Source of the DNA: Euglena gracilis
Taxonomy: Eukaryota; Euglenida; Euglenophyceae; Euglenales
DNA length: 64,000 nucleotides
Direction of reading: 5' to 3'
Assembly: GCA_039621445.1 (NCBI GenBank)
Contig: CP154955.1
Coordinates: 38,510,426 to 38,574,425 of the forward strand
In this document: one piece after another, positions 1-10,220 of the stretch
How the letters are laid out: the number at the start of each line of letters is the position of its first letter
Numbering within the stretch: position 1 is the first letter of the stretch
Position numbers and translations under genes: made by a program
Notes under the pieces: generated by a model
Databases searched by the model: none
Seen by the model: only the letters and a program-made list of their open reading frames with translations
What the model was told of the DNA's origin: nothing

Positions 1-23
1 CAGTTGACATTTTTGCAGCCTGA

Positions 24-610
24 AGAGTCAACCACTTGCTAAAGGGGGTGAATTGGTCCAATCCTCATGTGGCTCAAAGAGTCCACATCCTGGTGGTGGG
101 CTTCACCGTTGGACTCCGAAGTGAGGTGCTCCGTCGGCTGGAGATTGGTTCCTTCACCGAGGGGGTCTCGGAGGATGGGAAAGAATGTTCACAGCCACCA
201 TGGGAACCATGAAGAATCACTAGGCTGCCTTTGATCGTGTGGATGTAGCATTGTTGCAGCAGGTCATCGTGCAAGGTCCCGATGCCCTGTCGTGCCCTAT
301 GGCAGCAATCCTTCGACAAAAGCAGCTGGTGGCGCAAGCTCCGCCCGGGGAAGGTGGGAACTGGTTATTTCGCTCTGCGAAATTCACCCTTCACACATTG
401 TCACCCCTGCAGACCTCTAGCGAAACCTACCGCGGAGTGGCTGTGTGGGTTTCCAAATGTGTTTCCTGCAGGCTAACATTCAAAGATGTTTCCCGAAGAG
501 CAGCCATGAGATGTCTGGCAAATGCGCCAGACTTGTCTTTGGATGACGAAGGCGAAATACTTCATGGTGCATCGCAACACCATCCAAATCTATCACCGAA
601 TGTCACGTAG
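24..610 (+). pseudogene. Coding-like remnant, unidentified
   Basis: Two open stretches follow one another on the plus strand: one from about position 24 to a stop near 212, and one from an ATG at 239 to 610 (123 codons). The first reads like real protein sequence, with a hydrophobic core around LVVGFTVGL at roughly 99-125; the second ends with an acidic segment, DLSLDDEGEI. The frames do not join, no splice sites clearly connect them, and I recognise no domain. They could be the 3' end of a gene lying left of the window, or debris of a mobile element. I do not assign a function. Confidence 0.2.
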
Positions 611-815
611 TGTCAAGGCCGCGGCCATTCTTTCCCGGGGGACAAAATCCAAACCAAAGGTAGGGGTTGCCCAAGATGCCGGTGGTGACCATACTTGTAG
701 TTAGTGCGCTGCGGCCAGAGCCTTAGACGGCCATAACTGGACACTTTTTTCAAAAAAAAAATTGATCACAATTTTGGCCTAAAACGGGTTTTCTAGGAAC
801 ACTTTTGAAAAAATT

Positions 816-2525
816 CCAGGCGCATTTGCGCCTAAACTCAATTTTAAAAATTGCCATGGAGTGCCATTAAATTGTATCTTTTTCAAGGGTTCCAGGCGCA
901 ATTGCGCCTGGAACCACCCAGAAACGGGCAAAAAAGCACCATAATTTCACCCCAGACAGTTTTTGTATTTGAGCAAAACCAATTGGCAAAGAAGAAATAT
1001 TTTGGAAAATACACATAGTGTTCTATTGTTGTTTTGTCAAGGGGTGTCTCCCGAATATGTTTTTCAAGGTATTTTTGGCATCATCAAAAAATACTTTAGG
1101 CGCATTTGTGCCTGGAATACCTCTCAATTCACCAAACAGTGGTAATGAAAGGCGAGAATGTAAGCGAGTGACATCAACATTACTTTGCCAAGTGTGTCTC
1201 TTTTTATAATCCTTTTTTTGTTCATCAACATGCAAAGATCATCCTTCGGCAAAGTCATTATACTCCGTGCTTGAGGTGCCTTTGCCAAGGTTTGTGGGTG
1301 TGCACAGGAAAATAACAGCAAGGGAAGTAGTTGAATCAAATTTTTCAAGGGTTGTGTTTGTTCTTCTTTAAAGCTGATGTGTTTTATAGTTTTGATGTGT
1401 TTAGCAGTTTCAATTTTCAAAATGAATTTTTTTGTGTTGCAATTTGGTGAATGATGTTTGGGAATGGTGCTCAAAAACTGCGCCACCCTGTGTTGGTCCA
1501 GGCGCAATTGCGCCTGGAATTTCAAAAATGCAATATCAATCAAAGATATATTTTTGAAGGAAATATTATCTCAAAATTTTACATACAACCAGAAACCAGA
1601 ACCACTTGGAGTAATTATTTTTGAATAATTCACACCAAATTTTGTTCTTCAAGGCAACCCGAAAAAAGGGAAAAAAAACTTGCGATTTTAAACACCTCGT
1701 CAATGACAAGAACAATTGCCAAAATCAGATTTTGTACACATTGCAAGATCAAAAAAAATTGTATGTTTGAGACGTAGTTCCTTGAGGTTGAATTCCTTTC
1801 CTCAACAAAACTTTTTCATGCCATTGTTCCAGCCGCAAATGCGCCTCAAACCTCGAACATGGCCAATTGCCAATTGGTCAATGATTGTTTCCAATCGTTT
1901 GCACATAAAAATGCAAGGAAAAATCGGTATGCAAAAAAGCACAGGGAGACAATGGCAACTCGACAAAATGTACTGTTCATGAGTTTGAATTGACCAATGC
2001 AAAAATGTACTGTTCATGAGTTTGAATTGACCATTGCAAATGGCCTGTTTTGGCAACTGTCCAGGCGCATTTGCGCCTGGAGAAACACGTGGACAAGGCA
2101 AAAAAGGGCCATTTCTCAGAAGATCCAGGCGCGTCGGTGTTCTACAGCGGGTATGGATCTGTTTTGAATGAAAGTCAACAGCAGTTGAATTGCTTCTATA
2201 AACTTGGAATGAGCATGTGGAGGAAGTGCATTGTAATGTTGTTAGGTTGGCATTACGTAAAACCACAATGTCCTAAAAATAGGGTTCTCTTTATCTTCAC
2301 CCTTGCATCAGGTCTCAAAGCTTAACATGGTCAAAACTGGGGAGATGTGGAAAACAATGTCCATAATTTTTTAGCTTTCGTTGTACGTTTTTTGATGGTT
2401 AATGTTGCTATGTGTTGCAAATCATTTTCCACGTAACCTTTGATCGGTCAAAGGCGTTTGCCAATATGAAAACGGGACGCCTCTGACGCCCGTTTTGGCA
2501 ATAGTCTAGGCGCATTTGCACCTGG
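816..2525. repeat. Dispersed 20-22 bp palindrome array
   Basis: A near-perfect palindrome, CCAGGCGCAATTGCGCCTGG or its ATTTGC variant, occurs about seven times: near 816-834, 891-912, 1098-1115, 1497-1518, 1828-1846 (degenerate), 2060-2081 and 2507-2525, with a half copy at 2122-2130. Spacing is irregular (75-400 bp) and the DNA between copies is AT-rich and unrelated. The rest of the stretch shows no gene. Confidence 0.75.
1965..2040. repeat. Tandem duplication, 37-bp period
   Basis: Two adjacent copies of a 37-bp unit (starting AAAATGTACTGTTCATGAG) lie head to tail. They differ by one base (ACCAATGC against ACCATTGC), so the duplication is recent. Confidence 0.8.
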
Positions 2526-4600
2526 AGCAAAGTGTGAGAAAGGTATCAGCAGCAAATCCAAAGAAACAATTACAGATATTTACATGTACATATAAAATTA
2601 TTGAAGTATGTTCTCTCAAAAACGCACCACACTATACGCAACTCTCAAATGAAACACATTTGCTCCTGCCAAACAGTTTGACGGATCAAGTTCGCCGGCG
2701 GGCTTGCTGGCCAGGTCCTGCAAACAAAGCCGCACCGTCTCAGTCTCAAGTGGGCGCACCTGACCATGTTTTACATCAGAATCAATTCGAGAGTTTAGTC
2801 CTCATTCGGTCATTTTGCCACCGACCCACACAATAAAGCAAAAACAAAACCAAGAAAACAAGAAACTAGGTGCACCAATCGTAACACAATTCTGTTGCCA
2901 AACAGCCAGATATGTGAATGATTTCTAGTGTGCAAAGCATGAGAAAAGAAGACCTAAGCTGCAAAATTTCAGCCTTAAGGATTTGTTCTCCAGGGAGCAC
3001 AAAGCTGGAGACGAGGGGCTACGTGACCAAATCCGGGGTTTTGATAAATGATAACTAGAAAAAATAAAATGTGCTAAAGAATGGATTGAAAATGACCGTC
3101 AAAACGGTTTGCTACAACGTCAACTTGCAACTAGAACAACTTGGACCGAGACACATGGCAACACTACACAAATTCAAACTTTTCTTCCTCCCTGCGCTCC
3201 TCCGTAGGGCTCTCTGCTGCTTTGGCGATTCAGCAGATTTGGCATGATCCTTTCAGAATAAATGCCTGCAAGAGAGAACGAAGGTTGATAAATTCTGTGG
3301 AAGGTGAATGTTGTCAGAGAGGATTTGGGGTTTGAAGGAACACAATGATTTTGAATGGTTCTTTTTCAAATCTCAGAAATGGCCTGAAATCAAATGGGAA
3401 TGAAGAATAAGCCAGAAATCTGAAAAATCAAAACCATTTTCCGCAGCTCAGTTTCTTTGATGTTATGGTTATTGGATACATGAAGGAACTTTTGCTTCCA
3501 TTTCACAGAGAACACTTGCTGCAGCTCTGTCTTGACCTATTTTTTTGGGAGTGTTTTCACCTTGCATTGTCTGCTTTTAATTTTAGTGGCTTCATTCTGG
3601 AATTTTGCCAGATTTGCTAATGTTCATTTGCTAATGTTGCTACTGTTTTTTTTCTGCCCCATTTGTCCATCATCCATGTTGTGTTTCGTATGATTCCTCC
3701 AGTTCAGTCAAAGAAGTTTCAAAGAAGAAGAAGAAGAAGTGAAAGTGTTGGCAGCTGTTGTTAGGGTCCTGTGGTGTTTTGCAGAAAAAACACAGGACTC
3801 TGTTGTTGTTAATTGCGCACTTTCTTTTTGCTTTCTTTTTTTTTGGTTTTCTCCTTTGCTTTTGTTTCCAGCCTTTGTCTTGCTGAAATTTTTATCTGAC
3901 AAAATATTTGCTTCTTGGAGCATGTTCTGAAAACTGGCACCCCCCCCCCAGTTTCAGGCAGGCTGTTTGGGAATCCCCTCAACCTTGGGGTTTCCACCCC
4001 CCACCAGGGCTTTCCGTATTCCTGGCGGCGCCAATTTTTATTGCCGTGGTGAGTGGTGGGTTTGCCCTCCTTACAGCCCGTACAGCTGGGGTGCCAGGGG
4101 ATTTTCGGTGAAAAACTTTTTCGGAAGAAGAAACTGGGATTCCAAGCTGGTGACATTGGGAAGAAGACTTTTGCACCAAAGACCCCTTTTTTGAACACGG
4201 CGAGGCCTTCGGCTTCGCCTTCGGCTGGACTGCTTCCTAACTGCGAACGCAAAATTTCTTAGCTCCAGGACTGGGCCACAGTGGTTTCAACACTGCCCTT
4301 CTGTGAAGCAAGCTCCCCAGGGCGACCGCTGGGATGGCCTCCCTTAGCCGGAAAGACGTCCAGCTGCCTATGTCTTTTTCCATACTGTCGAAAACCCGTC
4401 TTTTTGATTATCGACGACAGTTTTAAACTGATTTAAAACGATGTTTTAAACAACCGATAAAAGACGAGGCCCACACTGTTCGGCTCCCCCGGTTTTCCTG
4501 GTAAAAAGGCGGGATCAGAACACAAAACATCTTATAAAAATGGACAATTATTGCAAACATCCAAAAAGTTGCCAAAAATGACCCCTTTTGGGTTGTTCGA
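2526..4600. other. Intergenic, no gene seen
   Basis: No convincing coding stretch is visible. There is a short AGA microsatellite at about 3724-3741, pyrimidine-rich DNA to 3900, and a G/C-richer segment (about 3930-4260) that is open in several frames on both strands but without a recognisable domain. Confidence 0.5.
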
Positions 4601-4629
4601 GGGTCGGGTCTGGGAATGGGGCCTGGGTA

Positions 4630-4720
4630 CCCCATTGTGTACCTCCCCCTCATTATGTACCTCCCCCCCAATTTCGGCCTCCCGGGGGGGAGGTACATAA
4701 TGGGGGGGAGATGGTGGTGG
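4630..4720. repeat. GTACCTCCCCCC foldback fragment
   Basis: The segment holds CATTGTGTACCTCCCCC and its inverted partner GGGGGAGGTACATAATG around a short CCCGGGGGG centre. The same hairpin core is found inside the TA-flanked elements at 7293, 25048 and 32604, so this is probably a truncated member of that family. Confidence 0.55.
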
Positions 4721-5332
4721 GGGGATGATGATGATGGAGTGATGACGGTTGCTGCTTTGTATGAAACTTGAAAGGTCGATTCTCGGGTCACGGGGGGGGG
4801 CACGGGCGGGGAAGCACCCCCTATGAACAATCGCAAATGCAACAGCATTGCTCATCTTCTCGCAAGACGTAATCTGAACTGCACAACGTGTACAATGTAC
4901 AACGAAGACAACCTCAATTGGACAAAAAGTGTCACAACTGTCTCGGGGGTAGGCAGTACAGTTGTGGTTTTCTGGGGACCCCCTCCCCCCCCCCTGTACA
5001 GCTTCCAACCCCCCCCCTGTGCCTTGTCTCCAAAGTGTTGCCAAGGTGGCACCAGCCCCACTCGCACTCGCTGAGGGTGATGCTAACCAACCCACCACAG
5101 TTGGTCCCCGCCTTTACAATGCAAGCAACCAAAGTCTCTAAAACCCCTAGTGTCTCCAATCCAATGGGTACCCCTCATCCAGGGGGTCTCTGAAACCTCT
5201 GGTGTCCCCAGATATGGATTTGGATACCTCTCTGCCACGCACCAAGGGGTTTCTCTTCGAGCGGGTTATCCCTTAGGTCAGTGCAAACAATGATTTCCTT
5301 TTGACCTTTGTAACATTTATTCGTGAAAATTG

Positions 5333-5600
5333 GAGAAGCGGTAGCGGAGGTTGAACGGTCGCAAATTCCCTCATGATTTGCCCCGCAACGTGAAATTTTC
5401 AAGCAGGAGACCATGGCTAAGATCGGGCAAACAAAGGGTGAGAGGTCACGCATTCTCACGCATGATTTGCCCTGCAAAATGAAATTGCTCAGCAGGAGAA
5501 ACCATGGTTGAGTTTTTTCAAACGGAGGGTGAGAAGCGGCAGCGGAGGTTGAATGGCCGCAAATTCACTCATGATTTGCCCTGCATCGCGAAATGAAATG
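5333..5600. repeat. Degenerate repeat, about 80-100 bp units
   Basis: A motif built on GGAGGTTGAAYGG, CTCATGATTTGCCC and CAGCAGGAGA is repeated about three times (near 5333, 5460 and 5530) with substitutions. There is no open frame of note, and its nature is unknown. Confidence 0.5.
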
Positions 5601-5724
5601 AAATTTTCCGTCAACAAAAGAGCAGCTTGAAAGGATTTTGATCCCTATTCAGAATGAACTTGAACTTCTTCCCTTCAGGCGTTCGTTGAACCTTTGATGC
5701 GTGTGAAGCATGCAAGCTGATCTG

Positions 5725-6080
5725 TGAAAACAAACAAGAATGCTTGCACAAAAGTTCACTCCCTACCGCCAAATACCCTTTTCGGCCATGGTGGAGAAAG
5801 TATCAAAGAGGCCAGGCAGGGAAGGGGCGGAAAGGAAGTATATGTGGGACACATTTTAAAAAGACAATTTCCATGGTGGTCGCGGCACAAACTTCAAAAG
5901 TTTCCGCGGCGGTCGCGGCGCACACATAAACCAGTGCCGCGGCATTTGTGGCGCACAGAAAATGTTTTGCCGCGGCGCTGCCGGTCCAAGGCTGCATTGA
6001 AGTTGAGAGAAGAAGTTAAACTTCAACCTCCATTCAACCTCAATATCTGTTCAATCTCTGTTCAAGCGGCTAGCTGAACA
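5725..6080. mobile_element. Relic related to the 33.5-kb CG-rich element
   Basis: This stretch shares a long block with 33540-33700: AAAACAAACAAGAA, TTGCACAAAA, then AAACTTCAAAAGTTTCCGCG and GGTCGCGGCGCACACATAAA. Its ends are lost, and it continues into an AACTTCAACCT-rich block also found at about 19730-19790. It is read as a truncated non-autonomous element. Confidence 0.55.
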
Positions 6081-6136
6081 CTAGCACGGCAAATCCCTGG
6101 GGGTGGGGCGCATGGCGGTAGACTGGGGGGGGGATA

Positions 6137-6501
6137 CCATGCCCCCCCCCCCCCCCGAGCTATTCCCGTCCCCAGGACCCTTTACGGCCCAATGGGAACA
6201 GGGGAACAGCTCGGGGGGGGGGGGGGGGGGACCTGGTCCCCCCCCCAAGCTATTCCCATACCCGACCCTCGGGCAACCCAAAAGGGGTCATTTTGGCAAC
6301 TTTTTTTGGCTGGTCGCAAAAAAAGGTCAATTTTAAGCATTTTTGCCAAAAAAAAATTTGAAAACGTCCCAAAAACGTCGATTTTTGAGCACTTTTTTTG
6401 GGAAGTTCCTTGTAAAAAGTGCTATGACAGTGAGCTATTCCCGTCCCCCCAATGGGAATACCTCGGGGGGGGGGGGGAACAGCTCGAGGGGGGGGGGATG
6501 G
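6137..6501. mobile_element. TA-flanked foldback element, CCATGCCCC termini
   Basis: The left end reads TA then CCATGCCCCCC, and the right end GGGGATGG then TA. The interior has inverted motifs GAGCTATTCCCGTCCCC and GGGGAACAGCTCGGGG. It fits the family at 7293, 32604 and 33072, although one terminal base differs on the right. No coding capacity. Confidence 0.45.
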
Positions 6502-7292
6502 TAGTATAGTCGGCCGACTAGTCGGCGAAATACCCGCTCTAATGTACCATAGTGGGCCGGCCTGTTTTTTTTGACGTTGTTTTTTGTTTTTTTTTTAATT
6601 CTAACAATTTTTTTTAAAAAAAACAAAAAAAATGCCCACAGGGTTTTGCATGAAAAAATTTTTTGAATGCCCATTTTCAAGCATTTTTGGCAACTTCTGG
6701 GTAATTTCTGCCAAAAACTTCCTTCCACAAAAATGGAAAAAAGTCATAAAATTCCATTTTTGTTGCATTTTGGGATGTTTTTGACCATTTTTGGCAGTTT
6801 TTGAACCGAGACGGATTCAAAGTATGGTTTGGGAGTTTCATAACGAGTTTTTTCAATGAAAATTTCCATTTGTTTTTTTTATGTTTTTTTAATGTTTTTT
6901 TTCTCAAAAAAAAACACGTTATTTTTTTTAAAAAAAGACAAAAAAATGCCCGCTATGTAATGCACTAGCGGGTCAAAACCACCGACTTTTAAGCCCCCCC
7001 CCCCCCGTGAAGAACCCTATGTAAACTAGTCGGTGGCTAGTTGGTGGTCATAAAAATGGTCTGTGGCGGGCCCAAATCACCCGGAAATGGTCCGGATGGG
7101 TCCAAATAAGTGCCTTACACCAACATAAACACCCGCAGATGGAAATCTTTGGTCGGTGGGGGTCGGTGGACCCTTGATGGGGGTCCAGAGGGGTAAAAAA
7201 TGAATGGTGAAACAAGCAACTCTGCCTAGCCCGAGATATGGCCGGTTTCGGCCAACGGGTCAGTGTGTACACTTTCTCCACTGGTGGACTTA

Positions 7293-7496
7293 CCATGCCC
7301 CCCCCCCATTGTGTACCCCCCCCATTGTGTACCCCCTGGGGGGGAGGTACATAATGGGGGGGGGGTAGCACCACCTTCTCCCATGTCCCGCCAAAGAAAA
7401 GCTTGCCCCCCCCATTGTGTACCTCCCCCCCATTATGTACCTCCTGCCCGGTTTTGGCCTCCCGGGGGGAGGTACATAAAGGGGGGGGGGGCATGG
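7293..7496. mobile_element. TA-flanked foldback MITE, CCATGCCCC family
   Basis: The element (204 bp) starts CCATGCCCCCC and ends GGGGGGCATGG. It is bordered on both sides by TA (7291-7292 and 7497-7498), as expected for Tc1/mariner-type integration. Inside lie GTGTACCTCCCCC and GGGGGAGGTACATAA as nested inverted repeats, and TTCTCCCATGTCCCGCC in the middle. It carries no gene. The copy at 32604 is nearly identical and is flanked on the left by the same host sequence, so that pair may descend from one insertion later duplicated. Confidence 0.7.
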
Positions 7497-7529
7497 TACA
7501 TGAAAATCCTTTAGAAATGCAAGCATTTT

Positions 7530-8245
7530 GCATTACGAAAGGCAAAAAACTCCCCCCTGCACCCACCCAAGCCTCAAATAACAAAATGGCTTTATCAGCG
7601 TTTTCATTGTCAGCAACCACAGAAGCAATGGTAACTTGGTACCTTCAGAGTAAGTTAAACCATTGGGGATCATGAAAGCAATATACCTTTTTTCAATGAT
7701 CTCAATGGCAACTTTCAGCATACCCATCATGGTTTTTGCAGATTTCCCGAAGTGGGAGGGTACAGTGCTCCAAAAAATGACAAAAAATTCACCGTCTTGG
7801 TGTGGTTCCACTTTGTCCAATCATCCAATGCAAGTCCCAGGACCCTTTTATCTTTGCTGCAATTTTGTCTTGCAGAGAAATTGTCATGGAAGTTATGGAC
7901 GTTGGCAGTGAATTTCCAATAAAAAAGGGAAATCAAGGCCATCCTGAGTTTGAAGAACACCTGTTGTGGGTGTGACCATGAGCCTGAATGAAGAATGAGT
8001 CCTCAACAAGAGCCAGTGGAAGTTGGGGATTCATGCAAAAAGTCAAAGTATCCTCCATCGTTGCAGCCTTCGGAAAAATCACATCCACCCCATGTGCACT
8101 CTTAGGTTTACTCATCTCCAGTGCTTCATGCTTTGTCACCAGATGACGTTTGAGACTCTCAATCCCACTCTTTGCATACGTTATACGTTGCAACTTGATG
8201 GTCTTCTGGTGACCCCACCAGGGTTTTTGATGCCACACACACACA
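7530..8245 (-). pseudogene. hAT-type transposase relic
   Basis: Read on the minus strand, three blocks come in the order expected of a hAT transposase, but in different frames. First (about 8244-7933) is a BED-like zinc-finger end containing LKRHLVTKHE, followed by PLALVEDSFF, as commonly seen after BED fingers in hAT proteins. Second (about 7880-7727) is a block with LALDDWTK and VNFLSFFGALYP, which resembles the first catalytic Asp region. Third (about 7640-7590) has VADNENADKA, similar to the second Asp region. No frame is intact over the whole length and the C-terminal dimerisation domain is not visible, so it cannot be active. Family assignment is by motif only. The relic borders the foldback structure that starts at 8331. 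Confidence 0.5.
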
Positions 8246-8330
8246 AACCCCGAAGCATGAACACAAACTTAATTACCACACCCCCCCTTTATTTGAGCAC
8301 ACCCACGGGCCAACGGATGCTCAAATAAGG

Positions 8331-9107
8331 GGGGGTCGCTGAGCTCTTATCCCTTTATGGGTAAGAGCGAAGCTTACCCCTGGCGAAACCCCCCCCTCGC
8401 CCCCCCCCCCTCCCCCCCCGCCCCCCCCGGGGGCCCCCCCCGGGTCGGGGCCACCTCGGGAACCGACGGATTAACACCATGATCCCGGCCCCGTTCCCGG
8501 AATTTTTTTTTCAGTCGCGAGCGACTGGATTCCTAGTTTCCGAATCACCTGGGTTTGACCCCCAACTCCCCGCCAGGCCCGAGTTATTCACGCGCGAAGG
8601 GGTCCAAACTCGGTAGGATTTACCCGCCCCCCCCTGGATGAGCCCCCCCCCTTTGGACTCTGCCATTTCGGCCAAAAAATGTCAATTTTCAAAATATCTC
8701 CAAAATGAAGCCAAATCAAAGGAAATGTCCGGAGACCTAATTTGAAGCCCTTGGAACGCCCCATCCACCGGTATTTTGATTTCCCCGCAACTCCCCGCCC
8801 AGCCCGAGCTTTGGCCGTTTTCGGCGCAGATGGCCGTTTTGTACGCTGTTCCTACTGTTCGACTTAGCCGTTTTCGGGGGGTGGGGGGTCAAAAAATCGA
8901 TGTTTTCAAAATTTCTCGAGAATGATGCAAAATCAAAGGAAATGTCCGGAGACCTAAATTGAAGCCCTTGGAACGCTCTATCTACTGGGATTTTGGTTTC
9001 CCCACAACTCCCCGCCCAGCCCGAGATATGGGCGTTTTTTGGCCAATTTGGGCCATTTCAGGCCATTTTGTACACTTTTCCCTCTGTTCGACTTAGCCGT
9101 TTTCGGC
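8331..9107. repeat. Left outer arm of foldback element
   Basis: This is the inverted counterpart of 22691-23421. It begins with GCTGAGCTCTTATCCC and passes CAGTCGCGAGCGACTGGATT and CCCAACTCCCCGCCAGGC. It then runs through degenerate units of about 200 bp, each holding ATTTCGGCC, TTGATTTGGCTTCATTTT-type sequence (inverted), GAAGCCCTTGGAACG and CCCGAGATATGG. The arm merges into the first satellite monomer near 9108. Confidence 0.8.
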
Positions 9108-10183
9108 CAAAAAAGTCGAAAAAATCGAAAAAAAAAATTTTGCCCGAAACGATGTTTTTTGGCCTCCCGGACCCAGAAAAACAGTTTTTGAGCCGAAAAC
9201 GAGCGTTTTTCGACCCGCCGGCGCCCCGTTTTGGGCCGCCGACCCATTGACTTTGGGTCAAATCCGGGTCAAAAAAGTCGAAAAAAATCGAAAAAAAATT
9301 TTTTGCCCGAAACGATGTTTTTTGGCCTCCCGGACCCAGAAAAACAGTTTTTGAGCCGAAAACGAGCGTTTTTCGACCCGCCGGCGCCCCGTTTTGGGCC
9401 GCCGACCCATTGACTTTGGGTCAAATCCGGGTCAAAAAAGTCGAAAAAAATCGAAAAAAATTTTTTGCCCGAAACGATGTTTTTTGGCCTCCCGGACCCA
9501 GAAAAACAGTTTTTGAGCCGAAAACGAGCGTTTTTCGACCCGCCGGCGCCCCGTTTTGGGCCGCCGACCCATTGACTTTGGGTCAAATCCGGGTCAAAAA
9601 AGTCGAAAAAAATCGAAAAAAAATTTTTTGCCCGAAACGATGTTTTTTGGCCTCCCGGACCCAGAAAAACAGTTTTTGAGCCGAAAACGAGCGTTTTTCG
9701 ACCCGCCGGCGCCCCGTTTTGGGCCGCCGACCCATTGACTTTGGGTCAAATCCGGGTCAAAAAAGTCGAAAAAAATCGAAAAAAAATTTTTTTGCCCGAA
9801 ACGATGTTTTTTGGCCTCCCGGACCCAGAAAAACAGTTTTTGAGCCGAAAACGAGCTTTTTTCGACCCGCCGGCGCCCCGTTTTGGGCCGCCGACCCATT
9901 GACTTTGGGTCAAATCCGGGTCAAAAAAGTCGAAAAAAATCGAAAAAAATTTTTTGCCCGAAACGATGTTTTTGGCGCTCCCGGGGGGGGGGGGGGGGGG
10001 GGCCGGACCAGAAAAACTGTTTTTGAGAAAGGCCGAAAACGGGTCTGTTTTTTTTTCGACCCGCCGGCGCCCCGTTTTGGGCCGCCGACCCATTGACTTT
10101 GGGCCAAAACCGGGTCAAAAAAGTCGAAAAAAATCGAAAAAAAAATTTGCCCGAAACGATGTTTTTTTTGCCTCCCGGACCCG

Positions 10184-10220
<37 letters not shown>

